64,000 nucleotides of DNA, taken from positions 104,762 to 168,761 of the forward strand of contig CAJTUE010000005.1 in NCBI GenBank assembly GCA_910579775.1, in the 5' to 3' direction. A model generated the notes under the pieces. The model did no database searches, was not told the origin of the DNA, and saw only the letters and a program-made list of their open reading frames with translations. The position numbers and the translations under genes were made by a program. Below are positions 48,525 to 56,816 of the stretch, piece after piece; position 1 is the first letter of the stretch, and every line of letters begins with the position of its first letter. The DNA is from an uncultured Oscillospiraceae bacterium. Its GTDB lineage: Bacteria; Bacillota; Clostridia; Oscillospirales; Oscillospiraceae.

Positions 48525-49502
48525 ATGTTTCAGCAGCTGATCGAGTATCTGAAGAAGAATCCTAAGCGCATTGTGTTTACCGAGGGCGCCGACCCCCGCA
48601 TTTTGGAGGCCGCTTCCCGCCTGCTGGCGGGCACCTTCCTCAAGCCCGTCCTCATCGGCGATCCCGTGGAGGTGCAGAAGGCTGCCGAGGACGCGGGCTA
48701 TAACATCCGGGGCGCGGAGATCGAAGACCCCAACAACAGCGCCTATATGGACGAGATGGTGGAGATCTTCTGTGAGCTTCGCAAGAGCAAGGGAGTGACC
48801 CCGGAGGACGCCCGCAAGACCCTCGCTCAAGGGAACTACTTTGGCACGATGATGGTGAAGATGGGGAAGGCAGACGCCCTGCTGGGCGGCGCGACCTACT
48901 CCACCGCCGACACCGTCCGCCCCGCCCTCCAGATCATCAAGACCAAGCCCGGCCACTCCATCGTCTCCTCCTGCTTCATTCTGGTGCGTCCCTCCGCCAC
49001 CGGTGAGAACGAGGTGCTGGCTATGGGCGACTGTGCCATCAACATCAAGCCCACCGCCGAGGAGCTTAGCGAGATCGCCGTGGAGGTGGCCGAGTGCGGC
49101 AAGATCTTCGGCATTGACCCCAAGGTGGCCTTTTTGAGCTACTCTACCCTTGGCTCGGGCAAGGGGGAGGATGTGGACAAGATGCGCCGCGCCATGGAGC
49201 TCACCCGGGAACGGGCCCCCGGTCTGCCTGTGGACGGCGAGCTGCAGTTCGACGCCGCCGTCTCCCCACGCGTCGCCCAGACCAAGTGCAAGGGCAGCGC
49301 TGTGGCCGGTCATGCCAACACCTTCATTTTCCCCGACATCAACGCGGGCAACATCGGCTATAAGATTGCCCAGCGTCTGGGCAAGTTCGACGCCTACGGG
49401 CCCATCCTCCTGGGCCTAAACGCGCCCATCAACGACCTCTCCCGCGGCTGCAACGCCCTGGAGGTCTATTCCATGGCCATCATCACTGCCGCGCTGGCGT
49501 GA
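48525..49502 (+). CDS. pta: phosphate acetyltransferase
   Basis: 325 residues from the ATG at 48525 (AAAGGAGA upstream), the length of the short, single-domain Pta. PTA_PTB signatures: VFTEGADPRILEAA, KADALLGGATYSTADTVRPA, SSCFILVR and VAFLSYSTLGSGKGEDVDKM; the C-terminal LNAPINDLSRGC is typical. It converts acetyl-CoA and phosphate to acetyl phosphate, the step before ATP formation by acetate kinase. No ackA gene is adjacent. Confidence 0.96.
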   Translation: MFQQLIEYLKKNPKRIVFTEGADPRILEAASRLLAGTFLKPVLIGDPVEVQKAAEDAGYNIRGAEIEDPNNSAYMDEMVEIFCELRKSKGVTPEDARKTLAQGNYFGTMMVKMGKADALLGGATYSTADTVRPALQIIKTKPGHSIVSSCFILVRPSATGENEVLAMGDCAINIKPTAEELSEIAVEVAECGKIFGIDPKVAFLSYSTLGSGKGEDVDKMRRAMELTRERAPGLPVDGELQFDAAVSPRVAQTKCKGSAVAGHANTFIFPDINAGNIGYKIAQRLGKFDAYGPILLGLNAPINDLSRGCNALEVYSMAIITAALA

Positions 49503-49522
49503 GGACCGAAGGAATGCCCCAT

Positions 49523-49556
49523 CAAAAAGGACCCGCCGGCGGCGGGTCCTTTTGTT
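49523..49556 (+). terminator. intrinsic terminator of pta
   Basis: AAAAAGGACCCGCC-GGC-GGCGGGTCCTTTTGTTTT. Confidence 0.85.
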
Positions 49557-49590
49557 TTCTAGTCCTTCTTATGTTTGATTTTTGTGTCCG

Positions 49591-49851
49591 CTACCATCCA
49601 TATATCTGTCTGCGTTGCCACATATACCTCATAAAGGCATCCGTAAGAATATAGTCCGGAAGTTGATCGTTCACGGTAATACCTTCGATGAAGCTTAGAT
49701 GATCCCGGCCTATGTTATTTCGGTAAAAGAGTCTTCCATAGTCGTCAAAAAAACATGCCTTTGTGCCAACAGGCCGTTCTCTTGAAGAACGGCTCGTATT
49801 TCGTCTAACATAGATTCCTTGTTTCCGAGGTATCGCATATTTCTTCTTCAC
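49591..49851 (-). CDS. small hypothetical protein at prophage edge
   Basis: 86 residues, basic, no recognised domain. The N-terminal RKQGIYVRRNTSRSSRERPV is positively charged; the C-terminal ends in YMWQRRQIYGW. The DNA is AT-rich compared with pta and the phage genes. It follows the repressor gene on the same strand, so it may belong to the prophage, but a chromosomal orphan is possible. Confidence 0.45.
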   Translation of the reverse strand: MKKKYAIPRKQGIYVRRNTSRSSRERPVGTKACFFDDYGRLFYRNNIGRDHLSFIEGITVNDQLPDYILTDAFMRYMWQRRQIYGW

Positions 49852-49900
49852 CTTTCACACCAACGAGATACAAAACGCTGTCCCTGTTGCCAAGGCAGGG

Positions 49901-50551
49901 TCATCCTTTGACCTTGCGGCGCAGCTCTACCACCACCCCGGCGATGGACAGCGGGACGGTGCGGACCTCCTCGGCGGAATAGGTCTTGGGGGGATATTCC
50001 GGGTTGCGGGGGAATAGGGTCCAGGCCCCGCTTTCGTCCACCTTGACCCGCTTCAGGGTGGCGTCAAAGCCGTTGACATAGACCACGCAGACATCCCCGC
50101 TTTCAAAGACAGGGGTTTTGCGGACGATGATGGTGTCGCCGTCCAGATACTCAGGGTACATGCTGTCCCCCTTGACCCGCAGGCCGAAATACTGCCGCTC
50201 CCCGCTGCACATGGCGGCGGGGATCTCCTCCCAGTCCACGATGTCCTCGATGGCCTCGATGGGGATCCCGGCCGGGACCAGGCCCAGCACGGGGACGCGG
50301 ACGATCTGTACGGCGGGGGGCGGCGCATAGGGACCCACGGTCTCTGTTTTTCCCAGCAGCCAGGCCGGGTCCGTATCCAGCGCCGCCGCAATGGCGTCGA
50401 TGACCGGAAGCTTCAGCTTTTCGATCTTTCCCTTTTCATAGCGCTGAATGGTGGATTTTGCCACGCCCACGCGCAGGGCGACATCGTCCAGGGTGAGCCC
50501 CAGCGCCGTGCGCCGCGACTCCAGTCGTTGCCCGAGCTCAAGATTGGTCAT
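49901..50551 (-). CDS. prophage CI/LexA-like repressor (XRE + S24 peptidase)
   Basis: 216 residues from the ATG at 50551, with AGAGGTG six bases upstream. N-terminal helix-turn-helix (RTALGLTLDDVALRVGVAKS, TIQRYEKG), then an S24 self-cleavage domain: Ala94-Gly95 in GLVPAGIP, Ser130 in KGDSMYPEY, Lys167 in DATLKRVK. It should be inactivated in the SOS response. Four related operator-like sequences lie in the gap to the terminase gene. Confidence 0.92.
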   Translation of the reverse strand: MTNLELGQRLESRRTALGLTLDDVALRVGVAKSTIQRYEKGKIEKLKLPVIDAIAAALDTDPAWLLGKTETVGPYAPPPAVQIVRVPVLGLVPAGIPIEAIEDIVDWEEIPAAMCSGERQYFGLRVKGDSMYPEYLDGDTIIVRKTPVFESGDVCVVYVNGFDATLKRVKVDESGAWTLFPRNPEYPPKTYSAEEVRTVPLSIAGVVVELRRKVKG

Positions 50552-50590
50552 GGGAGACACCTCTTTTCAAGGGTATGATAACACAAGAAT

Positions 50591-50782
50591 TTGCGTTGCG
50601 CAATAGAGAAACAAAAAAATTTAAAAAATTTTGCGCTGTGCTATTGACAACGGAGGAAACCTGTGGTACCATTTGTTGCGCAGAGCAACAGACGCGAGGT
50701 GGGAGACTACTTTATCCTGTTGGAATTGTGTAGAAAGCAGCTTTGGCTGCAAAATTTTTCATCGTGAGTTGCGCAGAGCAAC
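50591..50782. promoter_or_regulatory. repressor operators and divergent prophage promoters
   Basis: GTTGCGCAGAGCAAC, palindromic at its ends, occurs at 50675-50689 and 50768-50782. Two relatives, GTTGCGCAATAG (50595-50606) and TTGCGCTGTGCTATTG (50631-50646), overlap promoters. The plus promoter is TTGACA (50644-50649), 17 bp, TACCAT (50667-50672); the minus promoter for the repressor is TTGCGC, 17 bp, TATCAT. Confidence 0.75.
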
Positions 50783-50808
50783 AAACGAAGGTGAAAGGAG
50801 GCGATAGG

Positions 50809-51300
50809 GTGAAGGATAAGTACACGACCTATGTGTTGCCACGGCTGGTGGAGGTTTTGGACTGGGCCAGAGCGGGAGCGGGGCTCAAGGAGATCGCCGC
50901 AAGACTTGGAGTAAGCACCACTACCCTGCGGAGCTGGATCAAGAAAGGCCGCGCGGGCGAGAAGGAATATGTTCCTTTGTACGACGCGGTGAGCGCAGGC
51001 CGGGAGCGGCCGGAGCAGGTCGTGGAGGCGGCACTTTTGAAGCGGGCCGTCGGCTATCAGTTTGATGAGGTCACCCAGGAGGAAAAGCTGGACCGGGACG
51101 GCAACATCCACGTATTGACCAAGACGGTCACCAAGGACGTGCCGCCCCACCTGACCTCTATTATGTACTACTTGTCCAACCGTGTGCCTGTGCGGTGGGG
51201 CAAGGAGGCGGAGGGATCTAACAGGGACAAGGGTGTGACAGGGGTGGTAGAGCTGCCTCCGGCCAAGATGCCCACACCTTCGGAGGGAAATCATGGCTGA
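50809..51300 (+). CDS. terS: phage terminase small subunit
   Basis: 163 residues from the GTG at 50809, after GAAAGGAGG. An N-terminal helix-turn-helix (AGLKEIAARLGVSTTTLRSW) recognises packaging DNA; the rest is helical with AVGYQFDEVTQEE. It overlaps the large subunit by eight bases. It is the first gene under the presumed repressor-controlled promoter. Confidence 0.85.
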   Translation: MKDKYTTYVLPRLVEVLDWARAGAGLKEIAARLGVSTTTLRSWIKKGRAGEKEYVPLYDAVSAGRERPEQVVEAALLKRAVGYQFDEVTQEEKLDRDGNIHVLTKTVTKDVPPHLTSIMYYLSNRVPVRWGKEAEGSNRDKGVTGVVELPPAKMPTPSEGNHG

Positions 51301-52726
51301 CATCATTTGGACGCCCCAGCCTAAGCAGGCGGTGTTTATGAGCCGGGGGGAGGACGAGGTGCTGTATGGCGGAGCCGCCGGGGGCGGGAAGTCGGACGCG
51401 CTGGTGATGGAGGCCCTGCGCCAGGTGCACATTCCCCATTACCGGGGGCTGATCCTCCGCAAGACCTACCCTGAGCTGGGGGAGCTGATCGACAAGAGCC
51501 AGGCGATCTATCCCCGGGCGTTTCCCAAGGCCCGGTACAACGGCAGCGCTCACACCTGGAGCTTTCCCAGCGGGGCGAAGCTTCGCTTTGGGGCCATGCA
51601 CCATGAGCGGGACCGCTTTAAATATCAGGGCCACGCCTACGCCTTCATCGCCTTTGACGAGCTGACCCACTTTACCCAGAAGGAGTACGAGTATCTGCTT
51701 ACCCGCAACCGGCCCAACGGGCCGGGGGTGCGGTGCTATGTCCGGGCGACGGCCAATCCTGGAGGGGTAGGGCACGGATGGGTGAAGGAACGGTTCGTCA
51801 CAGCGGCCAGGCCTTTAGAGACCCACTGGCACAAGGCGGAGATCCAAATGCCAGACGGAGGAAGGAGAGAGGTGTGGCGGTCCCGGGTGTTTGTGCCAGC
51901 GTCGGTGTTTGACAATCCGGCGCTGCTGCGCAACGACCCCGACTATGTGGCACGGCTGGCTGTTTTGCCCGAGGCGGAGCGCAACGCCCTGCTCTATGGG
52001 AGCTGGGACAGCTTCGACGGCCAGGTGTTTACTGAGTGGCGTGACGACCCGGACCACTATGAGGATCGGCGGTGGAGCCACGTGATAGACCCCTTCCATC
52101 TCCCGGAGACCTGGCGGATCTACCGGGGGTTGGACTGGGGGTATTCCAGACCCTTTTCCGTCCACTGGTACGCGGTGGATCACGACAGGCGGCTCTACGC
52201 CGTGCGGGAGCTGTATGGCTGTACCGGGCGGGCCAACACAGGGGTGAAGTGGGAGCCGGGGCGGGTGGCGGACGCCATCCGCCGGGTAGAGGGGGAGGAC
52301 CCCAACCTGAAGGGGAAGCGGGTCCTTGGGGTGGCCGACCCGGCCATCTTTGCCAGCGACGGCACCGAGAGCATTGCCTCCATCATGGAGCGCGCGGGGG
52401 TGTTTTTTGAGAAGGGGGACCACCAGCGGCTGGCGGGAAAGATGCAGATCCATGACCGCCTGGCCTTTGACGAGGAGGGAAGAGCCATGCTCTACGTGTT
52501 CTCCACCTGCAAGCATCTTATCCGGACCCTGCCCGCGCTGGTATATGACAAGGCGGAAGTGGAGGATATTGACACCGACGGGGAGGACCACGCTTACGAC
52601 GAGCTGCGCTATGTGTGCATGGCCGATCCCATCAGTCCGAGGCCGCGGGCGGCCAGGGCGGTCAAGGCCTGGAGTCCGTTGGACACGCCGGAATATGACT
52701 GCCGGGAATTTTACAGGAGGTATTGA
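51293..52726 (+). CDS. terL: phage terminase large subunit
   Basis: 477 residues, normal for TerL. Packaging ATPase with Walker A GGAAGGGKS (26-34), Walker B YAFIAFDELTHF and the coupling motif RATANPGG. The C-terminal RNase H-like nuclease shows RGLDWGYSRPFSVHW and DPAIFASDG and DGEDHAYDELRY with acidic metal-binding residues. It cuts and pumps genomic DNA into the capsid. Confidence 0.93.
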   Translation: MADIIWTPQPKQAVFMSRGEDEVLYGGAAGGGKSDALVMEALRQVHIPHYRGLILRKTYPELGELIDKSQAIYPRAFPKARYNGSAHTWSFPSGAKLRFGAMHHERDRFKYQGHAYAFIAFDELTHFTQKEYEYLLTRNRPNGPGVRCYVRATANPGGVGHGWVKERFVTAARPLETHWHKAEIQMPDGGRREVWRSRVFVPASVFDNPALLRNDPDYVARLAVLPEAERNALLYGSWDSFDGQVFTEWRDDPDHYEDRRWSHVIDPFHLPETWRIYRGLDWGYSRPFSVHWYAVDHDRRLYAVRELYGCTGRANTGVKWEPGRVADAIRRVEGEDPNLKGKRVLGVADPAIFASDGTESIASIMERAGVFFEKGDHQRLAGKMQIHDRLAFDEEGRAMLYVFSTCKHLIRTLPALVYDKAEVEDIDTDGEDHAYDELRYVCMADPISPRPRAARAVKAWSPLDTPEYDCREFYRRY

Positions 52727-52727
52727 C

Positions 52728-54449
52728 ATGGAAAGGATCAACGAGGAGGTCCTGCGGGAGGCCAGGGGCATCCTGCAAAAGTACAAGGACGGGAAAAAGG
52801 TCCTGGAGGCGCGGGTAAGGGAGGAGGAAAAATGGTACCGCCTGCGCCACTGGGAGGTGGTGCGGGGGGAGGGAGACGCCGCCCGGCCGCAGCCTACGTC
52901 GGCGTGGCTTTTCAACGCCATCATGAACAAGCACGCCGACGCCATGGACAACTTCCCGGAGTGCAGCGTCCTGCCCCGGGAGGACGGGGACCGGGAGGAC
53001 GCCAAGACACTCTCCGCCATCATTCCGGTGATCCTGGAGCGGTGTGAGTTTGAGAAGGTCTACAGCTATAACTGGTGGGAGAAGCTGAAGCACGGCACTG
53101 CCATCTACGGGTCCTTTTGGAATCCCCGGCTGGAGAACGGCCTGGGCGATGTGGACATCAAGCCGGTGGACATCCTCAACATTTTCTGGGAGCCGGGGAT
53201 TCAGGACATTCAGGACAGCAGGAACGTGTTTGTCCTCGATCTGCGGGACAACGATCTGCTGGAGCGGGAATATCCCCAGCTGGAGGGGAAGCTGGGTGGC
53301 GACAGGGGGCTGGACCTGCCCCAATATGAGCATGACCTTACGCTGGATCTGACGGGCAAATCGGCGGTGGTGGACTGGTATTACAAGGTCCGCGCCGAGG
53401 ATGGACGGACGCTGGTCCACTATGTCAAGTTTGTGGGGGAGACCCTGCTGTTTGCCAGCGAGGATATGGATGAGTATGCCGACCGGGGCTTTTACGACCA
53501 CGGGAAGTATCCCTTCGTATTTGACGCGCTGTTTCCCGAGAAGGGGACCCCCTGCGGGTTTGGGTATGTGGCCCTTTGCAAGGACCCCCAGATGTACATC
53601 GACAAGCTGTCCCAGGCCGTGTTGGAAAATGCCCTGCGGGCGGGAAAGAAGCGGTGGTTTATCGGGGCCCAGACGGGGGTGAACAAGGAGCAGTTCCTGG
53701 ATTGGAACAAGGACTTTGTGGACGTGGAGGGGAGCGCCAATCTGGACGACGCCCACATGCGGGAGATCACCACGACCCCCTTGCCTGGCTCTACCCTAAA
53801 TCTGCTTCAGATGAAGGTGGACGAGCTGAAGGAGACCAGCTCCAACCGGGACGTGAGCAGCGGGGGGACCATGGGCGGGGTGACGGCGGCCTCCGCCATT
53901 ACGGCCCTCCAGGAGGCGGGAAACAAGACCAGCCGGGACATGATCTCCGCCAGCTACCGGGCGTATACCCAGCTGGACTATCTCATCATTGAGCTGGTGC
54001 GGCAGTTTTATGACCAGGAGAGGAGCTTTCGCATTACCGGGGGAGGCGTCCGGGACTATGACTTTGTCCGCTACTCCAACGTCAATATCAGGACCCAGCA
54101 GGTGGCGGTGGACAGTGCGGGCAATCCCCTGATGCGCAGGCCAGTGTTTGACGTCCGGGTCAAGGCCCAGAAGAAGAATCCCTTCTCCCGCATGAGCCAG
54201 AACGAGCTGGCGAAGGAGCTCTACGGCCTGGGGGTGTTCAACCCAGAGCGGGCCCAGGAGACCGAGGGAATGTTGGAAATGATGGAGTTTGAGGGGAAGG
54301 ACCGGGTGCTGGAGCAGGTGCGCCAAAAGGGAGCTGAGTTCAGCCAGCTCCAGCAGCCTATGGCTCAGCCGCCCCAGGGAATGAGCCCCGGGGGCGGGGA
54401 TATGCTTGATCTATTTGCGGGCAAGGGCAACGGCCCGGTCGGCATGTAG
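52728..54449 (+). CDS. phage portal protein
   Basis: 573 residues from the ATG at 52728, one base after terL, behind ACAGGAGG; longer in-frame reading into terL is not supported. The sequence has the podovirus-like portal plan: an N-terminal wing (FNAIMNKHADAMDNFPE), HGTAIYGSFWNPRLENGLGD, a stem/crown with SNRDVSSGGTMGGVTAASAI and a Gly/Pro/Gln-rich C-terminus. The portal is the dodecamer through which DNA enters. Followed by the scaffold gene. Confidence 0.85.
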   Translation: MERINEEVLREARGILQKYKDGKKVLEARVREEEKWYRLRHWEVVRGEGDAARPQPTSAWLFNAIMNKHADAMDNFPECSVLPREDGDREDAKTLSAIIPVILERCEFEKVYSYNWWEKLKHGTAIYGSFWNPRLENGLGDVDIKPVDILNIFWEPGIQDIQDSRNVFVLDLRDNDLLEREYPQLEGKLGGDRGLDLPQYEHDLTLDLTGKSAVVDWYYKVRAEDGRTLVHYVKFVGETLLFASEDMDEYADRGFYDHGKYPFVFDALFPEKGTPCGFGYVALCKDPQMYIDKLSQAVLENALRAGKKRWFIGAQTGVNKEQFLDWNKDFVDVEGSANLDDAHMREITTTPLPGSTLNLLQMKVDELKETSSNRDVSSGGTMGGVTAASAITALQEAGNKTSRDMISASYRAYTQLDYLIIELVRQFYDQERSFRITGGGVRDYDFVRYSNVNIRTQQVAVDSAGNPLMRRPVFDVRVKAQKKNPFSRMSQNELAKELYGLGVFNPERAQETEGMLEMMEFEGKDRVLEQVRQKGAEFSQLQQPMAQPPQGMSPGGGDMLDLFAGKGNGPVGM

Positions 54450-54532
54450 ATATCAAAACGAGGCAACTCGGAATACGCGACGCAGGCGGTAATTGCGGAA
54501 AGAGAAGCGCGACAACGAAAGGAGCAAAAGTC

Positions 54533-55384
54533 ATGAGCGAAGCAGCGGCGGCTACGGCCGCCAACACCGGCGGGAGCATTGCCCCGGACGCCGGGGGGCA
54601 GGACAAGGGGCTGGAGAGCGCGGTCCATCCGGAGCAGGTACAAAAGCAGATCAAGGAGACCCCCGAACAGCGGCGGGCCCGGTTTGAGCAGGCCATCGGG
54701 AAGGACGGAGAGTTTGCCGACTTCTATCAGCAGGGGGTGGACAACGCCGTCAAGACCCGGCTGGCCCGGGAACGGGCCAAGGTGGAAAAGGCCATGGCCG
54801 CCCAGCAGCCCGTTTTAGACCTTCTGATGGCCCGGTATGGGACCCGGGATCTAGCCCGGCTCCAGGAGTCCATCAACGCCGATGCGGACTGGTGGCAGTC
54901 CTATGCTACCAGCCGGGGTATCAGCGAACAGCAGGCCAGGGAGCAGATCGCCCTCCAGGCGGAGCTGGGAGCCATGAAGCGGCGCGCCGCCGCCGAGGAG
55001 GGGGAACGCCGGGTCCGCGTTCAGATGGAACGCTGGGACCGGCAGGCGCGAGAGACCCAGAGCGTCTACCCGGAGTTTGATCTTCGGTCGGCGGTCAAAA
55101 ACGAGAGCTTCCTGGCCATGCTCAAAAGCGGAGTCAACATGCGCACGGCCTATGAGGTGGCCAACATGGACGACATTAAGCGTTCGGTGGCCCACCGGGC
55201 CACCCGGGATGCGGAGGCCCGCTTGACCGAAAGCATTCGGGCGGGCGGGAGCCGCCCTGTAGAGGGGGGCACCGGCGGCCAGCCGGGCGCGGCCACCAAG
55301 GTGGACCCGGGCAAGCTGAGCAAGCAGGAGATGGACAAGATCATGGCCCGCGTGGCCAGAGGGGAACGGATCAGTTTTAGCTGA
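54533..55384 (+). CDS. phage scaffolding-like protein
   Basis: 283 residues, highly charged and helical, with long stretches rich in Ala, Arg, Glu and Gln (ARQETQS-type segments, QQAREQIALQAELGAMKRRA). There is no Cys. Position between portal and capsid, composition and length suit a scaffold for capsid assembly; identity cannot be proved from motifs. AAAGGAGC precedes the ATG. An acidic, Gly-rich N-terminus and a basic C-terminal tail (QEMDKIMARVARGERISFS) are typical, the latter for capsid binding. Confidence 0.75.
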   Translation: MSEAAAATAANTGGSIAPDAGGQDKGLESAVHPEQVQKQIKETPEQRRARFEQAIGKDGEFADFYQQGVDNAVKTRLARERAKVEKAMAAQQPVLDLLMARYGTRDLARLQESINADADWWQSYATSRGISEQQAREQIALQAELGAMKRRAAAEEGERRVRVQMERWDRQARETQSVYPEFDLRSAVKNESFLAMLKSGVNMRTAYEVANMDDIKRSVAHRATRDAEARLTESIRAGGSRPVEGGTGGQPGAATKVDPGKLSKQEMDKIMARVARGERISFS

Positions 55385-55420
55385 GCGCGCGTTCCTGACA
55401 AACGAAAGGAGAAATGAAAT

Positions 55421-56401
55421 ATGGCAGACCTGAATATGAACGTCAACACCACCGGCACGGCGACCCTGTCGGCGGAAAACAAGACCTTTTATCAGCGGGT
55501 GCTCATTGAGACCGCCGAGGCAGAGCTGATCCACGAGCAGTTTGGCCAGAAGCGGCCCATTCCCAAGAACAACGGCAAGACCACCGAGTTTCGGCAGTTC
55601 GATCCCCTGCCCGAGGCTACTACCCCCCTGACCGAGGGCGTGACCCCCGACGGGCAGACCATCAGCACCAAGACGGTCACCGCCACGGTGCAGCAGTACG
55701 GTGGGTACGTGACCCTCTCTGATACCTTGGAGCTGACCGCCATCGACAACGTGATCGTGGAGGCCACCAAGCTCATCGGCAGCCAGGGCGGCCGGACCAT
55801 GGACGCCGTGGTCCGGGAGATCCTGAACGCCGGTACCAACGTAATGTACGGCGGCGGCAAGTCCAGCCGGGGGGATATCGGCTACACCAGCGAGACGGTC
55901 AACTGCAACATGACGGTGGACCTCATTCGCAAGGCGGTGCGCACCCTCGAGAAGCAGAGCGCCCCCCGCATCGACGGCTACTATGTGGCCATTGTCCATC
56001 CTGACGTGAAGTATGACATCATGAGCGACAAGGACTGGAAGGACCCCAACACCTACAAGGACAGCGTGGAGCACCTGTTCAAGGGGGAGATCGGTTCCCT
56101 GTACGGGGTACGGTTTGTGGAGAATCCCCGGGCCAAGATCTTTGAGCAGGAGGGCGCCGCGGGCGTTGGTACGGGAGCGCCCAAGCAGAATGTTTACTCC
56201 ACCCTCTTTATCGCGGAGAACGCCTACGGCATCATTCCCATCGAGGGCTCGGGCATGGAGCACATCGTGAAGCCCAAGGGCAGCGCCGGTACGGCGGACC
56301 CCATCAACCAGCGCTCCACCGTGGGCTGGAAGTGCACCACCACCGCGGTGATCCTGGTGCCCCAGTATCTGCTGCGGGTGGAGACGTCTGCGACGCCTTA
56401 A
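55421..56401 (+). CDS. major capsid protein, N4-gp56 family
   Basis: 326 residues after AAAGGAG. The N-terminus (LSAENKTFYQRVLIETAEAE, LIHEQFGQKRPIPKNNGKT) and the E-loop region (TTPLTEGVTPDGQTISTKTV, QYGGYVTLSDTLELTAIDN) are those of the N4-gp56 type HK97-fold capsid proteins common in gut podovirus-like prophages. It forms the capsid shell. A partial copy of the structured repeat follows its stop. Confidence 0.88.
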   Translation: MADLNMNVNTTGTATLSAENKTFYQRVLIETAEAELIHEQFGQKRPIPKNNGKTTEFRQFDPLPEATTPLTEGVTPDGQTISTKTVTATVQQYGGYVTLSDTLELTAIDNVIVEATKLIGSQGGRTMDAVVREILNAGTNVMYGGGKSSRGDIGYTSETVNCNMTVDLIRKAVRTLEKQSAPRIDGYYVAIVHPDVKYDIMSDKDWKDPNTYKDSVEHLFKGEIGSLYGVRFVENPRAKIFEQEGAAGVGTGAPKQNVYSTLFIAENAYGIIPIEGSGMEHIVKPKGSAGTADPINQRSTVGWKCTTTAVILVPQYLLRVETSATP

Positions 56402-56403
56402 AA

Positions 56404-56470
56404 CGAAGCGCGACCCGTAGACGTATAGGGAGCGTCTGAGCGTAGCAACGGCGAAGCGTAACAACGGATA
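56404..56470 (+). repeat. partial copy of structured repeat inside prophage
   Basis: GAAGCGCGACCCGTAGACG continues with TATAGGGAGCGTCTGAGCG, nearly identical to the first 45 bases of the copy at 22531; the second half is missing. AGACG and CGTCT can still pair locally. Confidence 0.65.
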
Positions 56471-56483
56471 GGAGGAAAGTAAC

Positions 56484-56744
56484 ATGAGCGAAAAAAACAA
56501 GGAAACCGTTTTTGACCCCGAGGCGCTGGTGGACTACCGCGCCCCCATCGACTCCAGAGGGGAAAGCCGGGACATTACCGTGGGGGTGAACGGAGAGTTC
56601 ATCAAAATCCAGCGGGGCAAGGACGTGAAGATCAAGGCCAAGTTTCTGGAGGTGCTTCGCAACGCGGACACCCAGGAAATGGCCGCCCGGGAAGCCCGGG
56701 ATAAGGCGGTCAAGGCCTCGGAGAAGGCTATTTACGACATGTAA
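56484..56744 (+). CDS. small phage protein, unknown
   Basis: 86 residues after GGAGGAAA. IDSRGESRDITVGVNGEF followed by IKIQRGKDVKIKAKFLEVL and a charged helix. No family recognised; the place directly after the capsid gene and the compact, charged sequence would fit a head decoration or completion protein, but that is a guess. Confidence 0.65.
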   Translation: MSEKNKETVFDPEALVDYRAPIDSRGESRDITVGVNGEFIKIQRGKDVKIKAKFLEVLRNADTQEMAAREARDKAVKASEKAIYDM

Positions 56745-56763
56745 GAAGCACGGTACATCCGCA

Positions 56764-56791
56764 GGGGGATAGGCGGAGCCGCCTATCCCCC
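56764..56791 (+). terminator. hairpin between head and fibre genes
   Basis: GGGGATAGGCGG-AG-CCGCCTATCCCC, a perfect 12-bp stem, followed by CCAATTTTTG. It can act as a weak terminator or attenuator between the head and fibre genes. Confidence 0.65.
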
Positions 56792-56816
56792 CAATTTTTG
56801 AAAGGAGGGCAAGACC

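Noticed and set aside
52326..52727. Longer portal protein starting inside terL
   Set aside because: The open frame extends into terL, but the ATG at 52728 has a strong ribosome site and gives the usual portal start.
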